NCBI RefSeq assembly: GCF_004346265.1
Contig: NZ_SMAP01000001.1
Span: 186,001 to 250,000 of the forward strand
DNA from: Thermomonas haemolytica
Lineage (GTDB): Bacteria > Pseudomonadota > Gammaproteobacteria > Xanthomonadales > Xanthomonadaceae
DNA: 64,000 nucleotides
Direction of reading: 5' to 3'
Below the pieces are notes generated by a model. It was not told the origin of the DNA. It made no database searches and saw nothing but the letters and a program-made list of their open reading frames with translations. This document shows, in pieces, positions 49,629 through 62,231 of the stretch (position 1 is its first letter; every line of letters begins with the position of its first letter). The position numbers and the translations under genes are program-made.

Positions 49629-51457
49629 TGAGCCTCCCACTGCACCCCGTCGTCGAGCGCGTCACCGCCCGCATCGCCGAGCGCAGCCGCGCCACCCGCG
49701 CCGACTACCTGGCGCGGATGGACGCCGCGCGCATCCAGGGCCCGTACCGCCACAAGCTCTCGTGCGGCAACCTCGCGCACGCCTTCGCGGCGGCCGGCGA
49801 GGACAAGCTGGCCCTGCGCGCCGGCCGCGGCGGCAACATCGGCATCGTCACCGCCTACAACGACATGCTCAGCGCGCACCAGCCGATGGAGCACTACCCG
49901 GCGCTGATCCGGATGGCCGCGCGCAACGCCGGCGGCAGCGCGCAGGTAGCGGGCGGCGTGCCGGCAATGTGCGACGGCGTCACCCAGGGCCGCGCCGGGA
50001 TGGAGCTGTCGCTGTTCTCGCGCGACGTGATCGCGATGGCCACCGCGGTGGCGCTGTCGCACGACACCTTCGACGCCGTGCTGTGCCTGGGCGTGTGCGA
50101 CAAGATCGTGCCGGGCCTGCTCATCGGCGCATTGAGCTTTGGCCACCTGCCGGTGATCTTCGTGCCGGCAGGCCCCATGCCCTCGGGCATCCCCAACAAG
50201 CAGAAGGCCGAGGTCCGCCAGCGCTATGCGCTCGGCCAGGCCAGCCGCGAGGAGCTGCTGGAGGCCGAGGCCGCCTCCTACCACGCGCCCGGCACCTGCA
50301 CCTTCTACGGCACCGCCAATTCCAACCAGATGCTGATGGAAGTGATGGGCCTGCACCTGCCGGGCAGCGCCTTCGTGCCGCCGAACACGCCGCTGCGCGA
50401 TGCGCTGACCGTGGCCGCCGCCGAGCAGGCGCTGCGCATCACCGCGCTGGGCGGGGACTATCGCCCGCTGGCGCGCACCATCGACGAGAAGGCGATCGTC
50501 AACGCGATGGTCGGGCTGGCCGCGACCGGCGGCTCCACCAACCACACCCTGCATCTGGTCGCCATCGCCCGCGCCGCAGGCATCCGGATCGACTGGGACG
50601 ATTTCGACGAGCTCGCGCGCGCCACCCCACTACTGGCGCGCATCTATCCGAACGGCGCCGCCGATGTGAACCAGTTCGAAGCTGCCGGCGGCCTGGGCTT
50701 CGTGATCACGCAATTGCTGGACGCCGGCCTGCTGCACGAAGACATCGCCTGCGTGCACGGCGGCAGCCTGCGTCGGCAGGCGATGCAGCCGTATCTGGAC
50801 GATCTGGCCCTGTGCTGGCGCGACCCGCCGGCGACCTCGGGGAATACCGACATCGTGCGCCCGGTGGCCGCGCCGTTCGATACCGAAGGCGGGCTGCTCC
50901 GGCTGCAGGGCAATCTCGGTCGGGCGGTGGTGAAGATTTCCGCCGTGGCCCCGGAATTCCGCCGCATCCAGGCGCCCGCGCGGCTCTTCGACTCCCAGGA
51001 CGCCCTGCTGGCGGCGTTCCAGGCCGGCACCCTGGAAGGCGATTTCGTCGCGGTGGTGCGCGGCCAAGGGCCGCGGGCCAATGGCATGCCCGAGCTGCAC
51101 AAGCTGATGCCCACCCTGGCGGCGCTGCAGGACCGCGGCCAGCGCGTCGCGCTGCTGACCGACGGCCGCCTGTCCGGCGCCTCGGGCAAGGTGCTGGCGG
51201 CACTCCACCTCACGCCCGAGGCCGCCGCCGGCGGGCCGCTGGCGAAGCTGCGCGATGGCGACCCCGTGCGCATCGACGCCGAGGCCGGAACCGTGGACGC
51301 GCTGGTCGATGCCGCCGATTGGGAGGCACGCACGCCGGCCGCGCTGGCGCTGGACGGCAACCGCAGCGGCATCGGCCGCGAGCTGTTCGGGCTGATGCGC
51401 GGCCACGTCGGCCCCGCCGAGGAAGGCGCCTGCAGCCTGTTCGGGCACCCGGCATGA
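49628..51457 (+). CDS. edd: 6-phosphogluconate dehydratase
   Basis: 609 aa IlvD/Edd-family Fe-S enzyme that makes KDPG. Cluster cysteines lie in MCDGVTQG (~119-126), [11 protein letters not shown] and [31 protein letters not shown] and [10 protein letters not shown] are Edd hallmarks. ATG 49628 overlaps the pgl stop (TGATG). Entner-Doudoroff core step. Confidence 0.97.
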   Translation: MSLPLHPVVERVTARIAERSRATRADYLARMDAARIQGPYRHKLSCGNLAHAFAAAGEDKLALRAGRGGNIGIVTAYNDMLSAHQPMEHYPALIRMAARNAGGSAQVAGGVPAMCDGVTQGRAGMELSLFSRDVIAMATAVALSHDTFDAVLCLGVCDKIVPGLLIGALSFGHLPVIFVPAGPMPSGIPNKQKAEVRQRYALGQASREELLEAEAASYHAPGTCTFYGTANSNQMLMEVMGLHLPGSAFVPPNTPLRDALTVAAAEQALRITALGGDYRPLARTIDEKAIVNAMVGLAATGGSTNHTLHLVAIARAAGIRIDWDDFDELARATPLLARIYPNGAADVNQFEAAGGLGFVITQLLDAGLLHEDIACVHGGSLRRQAMQPYLDDLALCWRDPPATSGNTDIVRPVAAPFDTEGGLLRLQGNLGRAVVKISAVAPEFRRIQAPARLFDSQDALLAAFQAGTLEGDFVAVVRGQGPRANGMPELHKLMPTLAALQDRGQRVALLTDGRLSGASGKVLAALHLTPEAAAGGPLAKLRDGDPVRIDAEAGTVDALVDAADWEARTPAALALDGNRSGIGRELFGLMRGHVGPAEEGACSLFGHPA

Positions 51458-52464
51458 GCACCTCCACGCTGGCGCTGGTGGGCGACATCGGCGGCACCAA
51501 TGCGCGCTTCGCGCTGGTGGACCTGGCGGCACCGAGCATCGAGCTGCACGCCTCGAAGTCGCTGCCGAACGCCGAATTCGCCAGCCTGCAGCACGCCATC
51601 GAGCACTACCTGGCCGAGGTGCGGGAAACCCCGGCGCGCGCCGCGCTGGCGGTGGCCTGCCCGGTGGGCAGCGACGAGATCCGGCTGACCAACCGCGCCT
51701 GGTCGTTCTCGCGCTCCGAGCTGCAGCGCACGCTGGGGCTGGCCGAGCTGCGCATGCTCAACGATTTCGGCGCGGTGGCCTGGGCCGTGCCGGCGCTGGC
51801 CGAGGAGCACCTGGTGACCCTGCACGGTGACCCGCAGGCGCCGCTGCAGGGGCCGGTGAGCGTACTCGGCCCCGGCACCGGGCTGGGCGTGGCGCTGCTG
51901 GTGGGTGATCCAGATCGCGGCTGGCAGGTGGTGGAAACCGAGGGCGGCCACGTCGGTTTCGCCCCGATCGGCGACGAGGAACGCGCAATCGCCGCGTGGC
52001 TGACCGCCCAGCACGGCCGCACCTCCACCGAGCGCCTGCTGTGCGGCAAGGGCCTGTCCGAGATCGACCTGGTGCTGCGCGGTGCGGCGGTGCCGCCGGC
52101 GGCCACCCTGCTGCCCGGCGAGAGCAGCCTGCGCCGCCCGACCCTGCGCGAACCGGCGGAGATCGTGGCGGCCGCGCTGGACGGCCACGACCAGGCCGCG
52201 CGGCGCGCGCTGGCGCGGTTCTGCGCGGTGCTCGGCAGCGTGGCCGGGGACTGCGCGCTGATCCACGGCGCGCGCCGGGTGGTGATCGCCGGCGGCATCG
52301 TGCCGCGCTTTTTGCCGTTCCTGCGCAGCAGCGCCTTCCGCGAACGCTTCCTCGCCAAGGGCCGCATGGCCACCCTGCTGGAAGCGGTGCCGATCCAGAT
52401 CATCACCCATCCCCATCCCGGGCTGCTCGGCGCCGCCTGCGCCCTGCGCGCCGGGCCCGCCTGA
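51454..52464 (+). CDS. glk: Glucokinase
   Basis: 336 aa ROK-independent bacterial glucokinase. Phosphate-binding [13 protein letters not shown] at 10-22, [26 protein letters not shown] and [11 protein letters not shown] are diagnostic. It phosphorylates glucose delivered by the maltodextrin enzymes, feeding zwf. Start ATG 51454 overlaps edd stop by 4 bp. Confidence 0.95.
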   Translation: MSTSTLALVGDIGGTNARFALVDLAAPSIELHASKSLPNAEFASLQHAIEHYLAEVRETPARAALAVACPVGSDEIRLTNRAWSFSRSELQRTLGLAELRMLNDFGAVAWAVPALAEEHLVTLHGDPQAPLQGPVSVLGPGTGLGVALLVGDPDRGWQVVETEGGHVGFAPIGDEERAIAAWLTAQHGRTSTERLLCGKGLSEIDLVLRGAAVPPAATLLPGESSLRRPTLREPAEIVAAALDGHDQAARRALARFCAVLGSVAGDCALIHGARRVVIAGGIVPRFLPFLRSSAFRERFLAKGRMATLLEAVPIQIITHPHPGLLGAACALRAGPA

Positions 52465-52479
52465 CGCAAGGAGCCACGG

Positions 52480-53127
52480 ATGCTCGACACCGCCCGCCAC
52501 AACGCCCTGGTCGATGCCGTGTTCGCACGCGCGCCGGTGATCCCGGTGATCACCCTGCAGCGGCTGGAGGATGCCCTGCCGCTGGGCCGCGCGCTGGTGG
52601 AGAACGGCCTGCCGGTGCTGGAAATCACCCTGCGCACGGCATGCGCGCTGGATGCCATCGCCCTGCTCGCGCGCGAACTTCCTGAGGCCTGCGTGGGCGC
52701 CGGCACGGTGCTGGAGGCCGCCGGCCTGCGCCGCGCGCGCGATGCCGGCGCCGCCTTCGCGATCTCGCCCGGCGCCACCGACGCGCTGTATGCCGCGGCG
52801 CAGGCCAGCGACATCCCGCTGATCCCGGGCATCGCCACCGCCAGCGAGCTGATGCGCGGGCTGGAGCACGGCTGGCAGCGCTTCAAGTTCTTCCCGGCCG
52901 AGGCCAGCGGCGGCGTGGCCGCGCTCAAGGGCCTGGCCGGGCCACTGCCGATGGCGCGCTTCTGCCCCACCGGCGGGATCGACGCCGCCAAGGCACCGGC
53001 CTACCTGGCGCTGCCGAACGTGGCCTGCGTGGGCGGGTCGTGGATGCTGCCGGAGGAGGCACTGCGCGCGGGCGACTGGGCGCGCATCGGCGAGCTCGCG
53101 CGCGCCGCCGCCGCCCTGCGCGGCTGA
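52480..53127 (+). CDS. eda: KDPG/KHG aldolase
   Basis: 215 aa class-I aldolase that splits KDPG to pyruvate and glyceraldehyde-3-phosphate. [33 protein letters not shown] at ~19-51 (catalytic Glu in LEITLRT), GAGTVLEA, and the Schiff-base Lys in [17 protein letters not shown] precedes ATG 52480. Last gene of the operon. Confidence 0.97.
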   Translation: MLDTARHNALVDAVFARAPVIPVITLQRLEDALPLGRALVENGLPVLEITLRTACALDAIALLARELPEACVGAGTVLEAAGLRRARDAGAAFAISPGATDALYAAAQASDIPLIPGIATASELMRGLEHGWQRFKFFPAEASGGVAALKGLAGPLPMARFCPTGGIDAAKAPAYLALPNVACVGGSWMLPEEALRAGDWARIGELARAAAALRG

Positions 53128-53140
53128 GCCGCAGGCGCGC

Positions 53141-53374
53141 TCAGCCGCAGCCGTCGCAGCCGCCGCAATCCTTGCCGCCGCCCTGCACCGACGGCGCGAT
53201 CCGGCGCGCCAGGGCGCGCATCCACGCCGGCCGTCCGGCGCGCGCCAGCGGCAGCGCCAGTGCGATCCGCAGGCGGCGGGTGGCGTTCGGGAACTGCTTG
53301 CGCATGACCACCGCCACGCTGACCAGCACCGCCAGCGCCACCAGCAGGTACTGCAGCCATAGCGGAATCATCAT
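53141..53374 (-). CDS. FeoB-associated small Cys-rich membrane protein
   Basis: 77 aa. One transmembrane helix (~4-24, [20 protein letters not shown]), a basic middle and a C-terminal Cys cluster CGGCDGCG. Its ATG overlaps the FeoB stop by 4 bp (ATGA). Such small partners (DUF6587/FeoB-associated Cys-rich types) accompany FeoB in many bacteria and may chaperone Fe2+ or regulate FeoB, acting in the place of FeoC. Exact role unknown. Confidence 0.75.
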   Translation of the reverse strand: MMIPLWLQYLLVALAVLVSVAVVMRKQFPNATRRLRIALALPLARAGRPAWMRALARRIAPSVQGGGKDCGGCDGCG

Positions 53375-55224
53375 CCCCCTGCTCCCAACACCAATGTGAT
53401 GCGGTAAGTAAGCAGCGAGGCCAGATAAGCCAGCGCGAACAGATAGCCGGCGGCGAACCCGGTCTGCTTCCAGGAATGGGTCTCGCGGCGAATCGTCACC
53501 AGCGTGGACAGGCACTGCGGCGCATAGATGTACCAGACCAGCAGCGACAGCGCGGTGGCCAGCGGCCACTGCGCCTGGATCACCGGGGCCAGCGCCTGCG
53601 CGGCGGCATCGTCGCTGGCCGCCGACAGCGCGTACACGGTGGCCAGCGAGGACACCACCACCTCGCGCGCGGCCAGCCCGGGGATCAGCGCGATGCAGAT
53701 CTGCCAGTTGAACCCGATCGGCGCAAACACCGCGGTCATGGCCTGCCCGATGCGGCCGGCGAAACTGTAGTTGATGGCCGGGTCGGTGGCACCGGCCGGC
53801 GCGCCCGGAAAGCTGAGCAGGAACCACAGCAGGATGGTCAGCGCAAGGATGATCCCGCCGACCCGCTTGAGGAAGATCATCGCGCGCTCCCACAGCCCGA
53901 TCAGCAGGTCGCGTGGGTGCGGCACCCGATACGAGGGCAGCTCCATCAGCAGCGGGTGCTCGCTCTGGTCGCGCCGCCACTTCTTCATGGTCCAAGCCAC
54001 CGCCAGCGCACTGAGGATGCCGGCCAGATATAGCCCGAACAGTACCAGCCCCTGCTGGTTGAACGGGCCGACCGCGCGCCGCGGCACGAAGGCGCCGATC
54101 AGCAGGGTATAGATGGGCAAGCGCGCCGAGCAGGTCATCAGCGGCGCCACCAGGATGGTGGCGAGGCGGTCGCGCGGGTCCTGGATGCTGCGGGTGGACA
54201 TGATCCCCGGCACCGCGCAGGCGAAGCTGGACAGCAGCGGGATGAAGCTGCGCCCGGACAGCCCGGCGGCGGCCATGCCGCGGTCGAGCAGGAACGCCGC
54301 GCGCGGCAGATAGCCGGATTCCTCCAGCGCGAGGATGAACAGGAACAGCACCAGGATCTGCGGCAGGAACACGACCACCCCGCCGGTGCCGGCGATCACG
54401 CCGTCCACCAGCAGGCTGCGCAGCGGCCCGTCCGCCATCGCGCCGGCCACCCAGTCGCCCACCCAGCGGGTGGCCGCCTCGATCCCGTCCATCATCGGCG
54501 TCGCCCAGGCATACACCGCCTGGAACACCAGGAACATCACCAGCGCCAGCGCCAGCAGCCCGAGCACCGGGTGCAGCAGCCAGCGGTCGAGCGCGTCGTC
54601 GATCGCCGCGGTGCGGCGCGGCATGCGCACCGCCAGCGCCAGCAGCCGGCGCACCTCGGCGTGCAGGGCCGCTTCGTCCACTGGGGCCTTCGCCTGCGGT
54701 GCCGGCGGGGGCGGCGCATCCAGCAGCTTAAGCAGCGCGTGCGCACCGTCGCGGCGCACCGCCACGGTCTCCACCACGGGCACGCCCAGCTCGCGCTGCA
54801 GTGTGGGCACGTCGATCATGATCCCGCGGCGCCGGGCCACGTCGCTCATGTTCAGCGCCACCAGCATCGGCCGCCCCAGCGCGCGCAGTTCCAGCACGAA
54901 GCGCAGGTGCAGGCGCAGGTTGGTGGCGTCCACCACGCACACCAGCAGGTCCGGCGCCGGCTCGCCCGGGTAGAAGCCGCGGATCAGGTCGCGGGTCACC
55001 GCCTCGTCCAGGCTGGCGGCATGCAGGCTGTAGGCACCGGGCAGGTCGAGCACGGCGAAGCGCTGGCCGGAAGGTGCGGTCAGCCAGCCTTCCTTGCGCT
55101 CGACGGTGACGCCGGCGTAGTTGGCCACCTTCTGGCGACTGCCGGTCAGCAGATTGAACAGCGCGGTCTTGCCGCAGTTGGGATTACCCACCAGGGCGAT
55201 GCGCGGGAGTGCGGCCTGGCTCAT
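53371..55224 (-). CDS. feoB: Ferrous iron transporter FeoB
   Basis: 617 aa. N-terminal G domain with G1 GNPNCGKT at 13-20, G3 DLPGAYSL, G4 NMSD; then a polytopic membrane part with the gate motifs FACAVPGIMSTRSI and GLAAREVVVSS, whose Cys is conserved in FeoB. Imports Fe2+ at the inner membrane. Shorter than E. coli FeoB (~770 aa), with a compact C-terminal region as in xanthomonads. ATG 55224 overlaps feoA by 4 bp. Confidence 0.95.
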   Translation of the reverse strand: MSQAALPRIALVGNPNCGKTALFNLLTGSRQKVANYAGVTVERKEGWLTAPSGQRFAVLDLPGAYSLHAASLDEAVTRDLIRGFYPGEPAPDLLVCVVDATNLRLHLRFVLELRALGRPMLVALNMSDVARRRGIMIDVPTLQRELGVPVVETVAVRRDGAHALLKLLDAPPPPAPQAKAPVDEAALHAEVRRLLALAVRMPRRTAAIDDALDRWLLHPVLGLLALALVMFLVFQAVYAWATPMMDGIEAATRWVGDWVAGAMADGPLRSLLVDGVIAGTGGVVVFLPQILVLFLFILALEESGYLPRAAFLLDRGMAAAGLSGRSFIPLLSSFACAVPGIMSTRSIQDPRDRLATILVAPLMTCSARLPIYTLLIGAFVPRRAVGPFNQQGLVLFGLYLAGILSALAVAWTMKKWRRDQSEHPLLMELPSYRVPHPRDLLIGLWERAMIFLKRVGGIILALTILLWFLLSFPGAPAGATDPAINYSFAGRIGQAMTAVFAPIGFNWQICIALIPGLAAREVVVSSLATVYALSAASDDAAAQALAPVIQAQWPLATALSLLVWYIYAPQCLSTLVTIRRETHSWKQTGFAAGYLFALAYLASLLTYRITLVLGAGG

Positions 55225-55490
55225 GCCCCGCCCCGTGCCGCGTCTTCGACCGCATCACCGCTGCGCAGCGTCACCCGCTCGGCTTCGATCCGGCGCAGCG
55301 CGAAGCGGGTGAAGCCCACTTGCACCAACAGCGGTTCGGCGCCCAGCGGCCCGGCGGCCACCACCTCCACCGGCTCGCCGGACACGAACCCCAGCTCGCG
55401 CAGGCGACGCGCCACCGGATCATTGGGCAGGCGGTCCTGCACCGCATCGACGACAGCGGGTTGCCGCCGCGGGAGTTCGGTCAACAGCAT
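55221..55490 (-). CDS. feoA: Ferrous iron transport protein FeoA
   Basis: 89 aa SH3-like FeoA domain: ARRLRELGFVSGEPVEVVAAGPLGAEPLLVQVGFTRFALRRIEAERV. Small cytosolic partner of FeoB. ATG 55490. First gene of feoA-feoB-cysteine-rich protein; Fur-like box upstream. Confidence 0.93.
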   Translation of the reverse strand: MLLTELPRRQPAVVDAVQDRLPNDPVARRLRELGFVSGEPVEVVAAGPLGAEPLLVQVGFTRFALRRIEAERVTLRSGDAVEDAARGGA

Positions 55491-55508
55491 GGGGGTGCTG
55501 ACAAATGG

Positions 55509-55524
55509 GAATTGTTCTCAATTC
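55509..55524 (-). promoter_or_regulatory. Fur-box-like palindrome upstream of feoA
   Basis: GAATTG-TTCT-CAATTC, a perfect inverted repeat 18 bp before the feoA ATG, in an AT-rich patch, resembling xanthomonad Fur boxes (xxAATNNTTCTCATTxx). Iron-repressed feo transcription is expected. Confidence 0.6.
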
Positions 55525-55569
55525 TAGCACCGCCGCCAGTGGCTATCATGTACGGCTGGCAACTTCCGC

Positions 55570-56363
55570 ATGGACCCCCGCATGAGCAATGCCCTGCAGC
55601 TCCGCCGCGACGGCCCGGTGGCCCGCCTGTGCCTGGCCCGCGGGCAGGTGCGCAACGCCTTCGATGCCGCGCTGATCACGGAGCTGACCGAGGCCCTGCA
55701 GGCGCTGGCGGCCGACCCCGGCGTGCGCGTGGTGGTGCTGGAAGGCGAAGGCCCCGCGTTCTCGGCCGGCGCCGACCTGAACTGGATGCGCGCCATGGCC
55801 GCCGCCAGCGAGGAGGAGAACCGCAAGGACGCGCTCGCCCTCGCCCGCCTGATGCGCACCCTGGATGAGCTACCCAAGCCCACCCTCGCGCGCGTCCACG
55901 GCGATGCCTACGGCGGCGGCGTGGGCCTGATCGCCTGCTGCGACATCGCCATCGGCGTGCCGGAAGCGAAATTCGGCCTGACCGAGAGCAAGCTCGGCCT
56001 GCTGCCGGCGGTGATCTCGCCCTATGTCATCGCCGCGATCGGCGCGCGCCAGGCGCGGCGCTACTTCGCCAGCGCGGAAATTTTCGATGCCGCCGAGGCG
56101 CTGCGGCTCGGCCTGCTGCACCAGCTGGTGCCTGCCGAGGCGCTGGACGCGGCCGTGCAGCGCCAGATCGACCTGCTGCTGAAGGCCGCCCCGCTGGCCA
56201 GCGCCGCCGCCAAGCACCTGGTGCGCGCCGTCACCGCCGCGACCGACCGCGACCGTCTGGACGCCGACAACGCCGCCCTGATCGCCCGCCTGCGGGTGTC
56301 GCCGGAAGGCCAGGAAGGCATCAGCGCCTTCCTCGAAAAACGCCCGCCGCACTGGATGCCACG

Positions 56364-56367
<4 letters not shown>
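55570..56367 (+). CDS. liuC: Methylglutaconyl-CoA hydratase (enoyl-CoA hydratase family)
   Basis: 265 aa crotonase fold. Oxyanion loops FSAGADLNWMRAMA (~64-77) and ARVHGDAYGGGVGLIACCDIAI; catalytic Glu in the TESKLGLLPAV stretch. The subtype assignment comes from its place in front of liuD and liuE; it hydrates 3-methylglutaconyl-CoA to HMG-CoA. Start ATG 55570, with ATG 55582 as an alternative. Overlaps liuD by 4 bp. Confidence 0.88.
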
Positions 56368-58361
<1,994 letters not shown>

Positions 58362-58365
58362 TCCC

Positions 58366-59262
58366 ATGCCCATGCCATCCTGCGTCCGTATCGTCGAAGT
58401 CGGCCCACGCGACGGGCTGCAGAACGAGAAGACCGACATCGGCACCGCGCACAAGATCGCGCTGATCGACCGCCTCTCGCAGACCGGCCTGCGCAGCATC
58501 GAGGCCACCGCCTTCGTCAGCCCGAAGTGGGTGCCGCAGATGGCCGATGCCGCCGAGGTGCTGGCCGGGATCACCCGCGCGCCCGGGGTGTCCTACCCGG
58601 TGCTGGTGCCGAACCTGCAAGGCTACGAGCGCGCGCGTGCCGCCGGCGCGCAGGAGGTGGCGGTGTTCACCGCGGCCTCCGAGGCGTTCAACCGCAGGAA
58701 CACCAACGCCGGGATCGAGGAATCCCTGCAGCGCTTCCAGCCTGTGCTGGAACGCGCCCGCACCGACGGGGTGCGCGTGCGCGGCTATGTCTCCACCGTG
58801 CTCGGCTGCCCCTACCAGGGCGAGGTGCCGCTGGCCGACGTGGTGCGCGTGGCGCGTTCGCTGCATGCGATGGGCTGCTATGAGATCTCGCTGGGCGACA
58901 CCATCGGCGTGGGCACCCCGGCCAAGGCGCGGGCGATGCTGCGCGCGGTCGCCGCCGAGGTGCCGATGGCCGCGCTGGCGATCCATTTCCACGACACCTA
59001 CGGGCAGGCGCTGGCCAACGTGCTGGCCTGCCTGGAGGAAGGCGTGGCGGTGGTGGACAGCGCGGTGGCCGGCGCCGGCGGCTGCCCGTACGCGAAGGGC
59101 GCCAGCGGCAATCTGGCCAGCGAGGACCTGGTGTACATGCTGCACGGGCTGGGCATCGAAACCGGCGTGGACCTGCCGCAGCTGGCCGCGACCGGGCGCT
59201 GGCTGGCCGGCCTGCTCGGGCGTGAGACCGGCAGCAAGGCGGGGCGGGCGCTGTCCGCGTGA
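58366..59262 (+). CDS. liuE: Hydroxymethylglutaryl-CoA lyase
   Basis: 298 aa TIM-barrel HMG-CoA lyase. [49 protein letters not shown] and the catalytic Cys loop [19 protein letters not shown]. It yields acetoacetate and acetyl-CoA, the last leucine-degradation step. GGAGGAGTG precedes ATG 58366. Overlaps the GGDEF-EAL start. Confidence 0.95.
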   Translation: MPMPSCVRIVEVGPRDGLQNEKTDIGTAHKIALIDRLSQTGLRSIEATAFVSPKWVPQMADAAEVLAGITRAPGVSYPVLVPNLQGYERARAAGAQEVAVFTAASEAFNRRNTNAGIEESLQRFQPVLERARTDGVRVRGYVSTVLGCPYQGEVPLADVVRVARSLHAMGCYEISLGDTIGVGTPAKARAMLRAVAAEVPMAALAIHFHDTYGQALANVLACLEEGVAVVDSAVAGAGGCPYAKGASGNLASEDLVYMLHGLGIETGVDLPQLAATGRWLAGLLGRETGSKAGRALSA

Positions 59263-61820
59263 GCCGCGACGCGCCCCGCGCCGATCCGGACGCGCCGCTG
59301 GCGCGGCTGGCGCAGGCGCTGGCGGCGCTGGAGCAGGCCGCCGCCGGACTCGCCGTGGAGCCACCGCTGCGGCCGCTGCTGGACGCGCTGGACCACGCGC
59401 TGCGCGATGTGCGCCAGGGCGCCGCGCGCGAGCACGGCATGTACCGCGCGCTGTTCGATGCGGTGCCCGACCCGGTCAGCATCATCGGCCGTGACGGTGT
59501 GGTGCTGGACGTGAACCAGGCCAGCCTGCGCGCCTACGGCCGCCCGCGCGCGGAGATCGTCGGCCGCCCGATCGAGCTGCTCAACCCCGACCTGCCGCCG
59601 GGCCACATGGGGCCAGTGCTGGAAGCGCTGGACCGCGGCGAGACCTACGTGGTGCAGGCCACCAACATGCGTGCCGATGGCAGCCGCTTCCCGGTGGAAG
59701 TGCATTCGGCCAATCTCGACTTCGACGGCCGCCGCGCGATCGTGGCGGTGGCGCGCGACCTCAGCGCGCGGCGCGAGGCGGAAGCGCGCTATTTCAGCCT
59801 GATCGAACACATCGACCAGGCCCTGACCGTGCAGGACGGCGATGGCCGCATCCACTACATGAACGCCGCCGCGATGCGCCTGTACGGGCTGGACGCCGAG
59901 GCCGAGGACGCGCGCAGCCCCGCCGCGGACGACGACTGGCTGGTGCTGGACGTGCACGGCCGGCGCCTGCCCGATGCCGAGGACCCGCCCGCGCGCGCCC
60001 TGCGCAGCGGCCACACGGTGGCCGGCGAGGTGATCGGGCTGTACCGGCGCAGTCGCCGGCAGCTGCTGTGGCTGGCGATGACCGCGGTGCCGCAGTTCGC
60101 CCCCGGCGCCGACCGCGCTGACCGCGTGCTGGTGCTGGCCAGCGACATCACCGCCCTGCAGCGCGACACCACCCTGTTCCAGCGCGTGCAGGAACTGGCG
60201 ATGATCGGCGGCTGGCAGTGGGACCGCGCCAGCGGCGCGCTGTACCTGACCGGCGAGGCCCGGCGCATCCTCGGCGCGGCGCGCGCGCCGGACTCGATGC
60301 CGGCGGTGCTGGCCTGCCTGCTGCCGGAGGACGCGGCGCGGCTGCAGCGGACCCTGGACAGCATCCGCGACGGCACCGGCTTCGAACTGGAGCTGGAAGG
60401 CCGCCAGCACGACGGCAGCCCGTTCTGGGTGCGCATGATCGGCGAGCCCGACCCGCACGACCCCGCGCATGCGCGCATCAGCGGCACCCTGCAGGACATC
60501 ACCGAGCGCCGACGCGCGGAGGAAGCGCTGCGCACCCAGGCCCAGACCGACGCCCTGACCGGGCTGCTCAACCGCAACGCGATCCTCGCGCAGATCGAGC
60601 ACCGGCTGCGCGCGCCAGACGGCCCCGACCTCGGCCTGCTCTACATCGACCTCGACCGCTTCAAGATCGTCAACGACATGCAGGGCCACGATGCCGGCGA
60701 CCTCCTGCTGGTGGAGGCCGCGCAGCGCATCCGCGCCGCGGTCGGCGACGAGGGGCGGATCGCCCGCTTCGGCGGCGACGAGTTCCTGGTGATCTGCAGG
60801 ACGACGGACGACCCCACCCGTTCGGAGCGCCTCGCGCGGCAGGTGCAGCAGGCCTTCCAGGCCCCGTTCCGGCTGGGCAAGGACGAGTTCACCGTCACCA
60901 CCAGCATCGGCATCGCGCACGCACCGCAGGACGGCGACACCCCGCGCCGGCTGATCCAGAGCGCGGACGTGGCGATGTACGACAGCAAGCACCGCCGGCG
61001 CGACGGCTTCCAGGCGTTCTCGCCGCAGCTGGCGCAGCGCCAGCACCAGCGCCTGCAGATCGAAACCCAGCTGCGGCGGGCGCTCGACAACGGCGAATTC
61101 CACCTCGTGTACCAGCCGCAGGTGGACCTGCGCAGCGGGCGCATCCTCTCCGCCGAGGCGCTGCTGCGCTGGAACAGCCCGACGCTGGGCGCGCTGCCGC
61201 CGGATCGCTTCATCGCGCTGGCCGAGAGCACCGGCGAGATCGCGCGGATCGACCACTGGGTGCTGCGCGAAGCCACCGCCCAGCTGCGCCGCTGGCAGGA
61301 CGCGGGGCTGGCGATCGGCCGGATAGCGGTGAACGTGTCCTACCACCAGTTCATCGGCGAGGACCTGGCGCGCGGCGTCGAGCAGGCGCTGCAGGCCAAC
61401 GGCCTGCCCGGGCACGCGCTCGAGCTGGAGCTGACCGAGCGCGTGCTGGTGGAGGATTCGCACGATGCCCTGCGCATCCTCGAGGGCCTGCGCGCGCTCG
61501 GCGTGCTGCTGTCGATCGACGATTTCGGCGAGGGCTACAGCGCGCTCAACTATCTGCGCCGGCTGCCGATCCATGCGCTCAAGCTCAGCCACGGCTTCCT
61601 CAAGGGCGTGCCGCGCAATGCCTCCGATGTGGCGATCTGCCAGACCGTGCTTGGGATCGCCCGCTCGCTCGGACTTGGCACCGTCGCCGAGGGCGTGGAA
61701 AGCGAGGCCCAGCGCGATTTCCTGCTGCGCCAGGGGGTGACCCTCGGCCAGGGCTTCCTGTTCGCGCCCGGCCTGCCGCCGGGCGAATTCGCCCGCCGCC
61801 TGGCGACCCAATCCACCTGA
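59259..61820 (+). CDS. PAS-GGDEF-EAL cyclic-di-GMP protein
   Basis: 853 aa, cytoplasmic (no TM). Three PAS domains (~60-180, 185-305, 310-425), GGDEF domain with GGDEF at 505-509, and EAL domain with EAL at 633-635 (SAEALLRWN). GGDEF and its A-site are intact, so cyclase activity is likely. EAL residues [20 protein letters not shown] and AEGVES are present, but LKIDRSF is replaced by LKLSHGF, so phosphodiesterase competence is uncertain. GTG start at 59259 overlaps the liuE stop (GTGA), an odd pairing with leucine degradation. Signal for the PAS domains unknown. Confidence 0.92.
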   Translation: MSRDAPRADPDAPLARLAQALAALEQAAAGLAVEPPLRPLLDALDHALRDVRQGAAREHGMYRALFDAVPDPVSIIGRDGVVLDVNQASLRAYGRPRAEIVGRPIELLNPDLPPGHMGPVLEALDRGETYVVQATNMRADGSRFPVEVHSANLDFDGRRAIVAVARDLSARREAEARYFSLIEHIDQALTVQDGDGRIHYMNAAAMRLYGLDAEAEDARSPAADDDWLVLDVHGRRLPDAEDPPARALRSGHTVAGEVIGLYRRSRRQLLWLAMTAVPQFAPGADRADRVLVLASDITALQRDTTLFQRVQELAMIGGWQWDRASGALYLTGEARRILGAARAPDSMPAVLACLLPEDAARLQRTLDSIRDGTGFELELEGRQHDGSPFWVRMIGEPDPHDPAHARISGTLQDITERRRAEEALRTQAQTDALTGLLNRNAILAQIEHRLRAPDGPDLGLLYIDLDRFKIVNDMQGHDAGDLLLVEAAQRIRAAVGDEGRIARFGGDEFLVICRTTDDPTRSERLARQVQQAFQAPFRLGKDEFTVTTSIGIAHAPQDGDTPRRLIQSADVAMYDSKHRRRDGFQAFSPQLAQRQHQRLQIETQLRRALDNGEFHLVYQPQVDLRSGRILSAEALLRWNSPTLGALPPDRFIALAESTGEIARIDHWVLREATAQLRRWQDAGLAIGRIAVNVSYHQFIGEDLARGVEQALQANGLPGHALELELTERVLVEDSHDALRILEGLRALGVLLSIDDFGEGYSALNYLRRLPIHALKLSHGFLKGVPRNASDVAICQTVLGIARSLGLGTVAEGVESEAQRDFLLRQGVTLGQGFLFAPGLPPGEFARRLATQST

Positions 61821-61839
61821 CCCACCTCCACCGACCCGC

Positions 61840-62190
61840 ATGCAAGACACCGTTTCGATCCGCCCGATCCAGCCCGGCGACGACGCCGCGATGGCCGCGG
61901 TCATCCGCACCGTGATGCCCGAATTCGGCGCCGTGGGCAGCGGGTTTGCCATCAATGATCCCGAAGTGGACTGGATGAGCCGCGCCTACGCCGCGCCGCG
62001 GCACGCCTATTTCGTGCTCGAACGCGACGGCCGGGTGCTGGGCGGCGCCGGGGTGGCGCCACTAGCCGGCGGCGATCCCGATACCTGCGAGCTGCGCAAG
62101 ATGTATTTCCTGCCCGAGGCCCGCGGGCTGGGCGCCGGCGCGGCGATGATGGAGCGCTGCCTCACGGCTGTAATCGCGCACCTGATTTGA
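61840..62190 (+). pseudogene. GNAT acetyltransferase gene, 3' end lost
   Basis: The frame gives 116 aa; GNAT proteins are usually ~155-165 aa. It has the N-terminal fold and the acetyl-CoA loop ELRKMYFLPEARGLGAGAAMMERCL, then homology stops at about 62163-62168 and the frame ends TAVIAHLI. The break coincides with the putative element end at 62169. The missing final strands (substrate and acetyl-CoA binding) should lie on the far side of the element. Confidence 0.8.
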
Positions 62191-62220
62191 GACAGTTTTT
62201 CACCTGATTTGAGACAGTTT
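62179..62220. repeat. Tandem 20-bp repeats (22-bp period) at the element end
   Basis: Two identical copies of CACCTGATTTGAGACAGTTT at 62179-62198 and 62201-62220. An inverted repeat TTTCACCTG / CAGGTGAAA (62198-62206, 62221-62229) overlaps the second copy. They are the likely transposase-binding sites of the element. Confidence 0.75.
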
Positions 62221-62231
62221 CAGGTGAAACA

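Noticed and set aside
62179-62220. CRISPR array
   Set aside because: Only two copies separated by 2 bp, so there is no spacer; fits element-end binding sites better.
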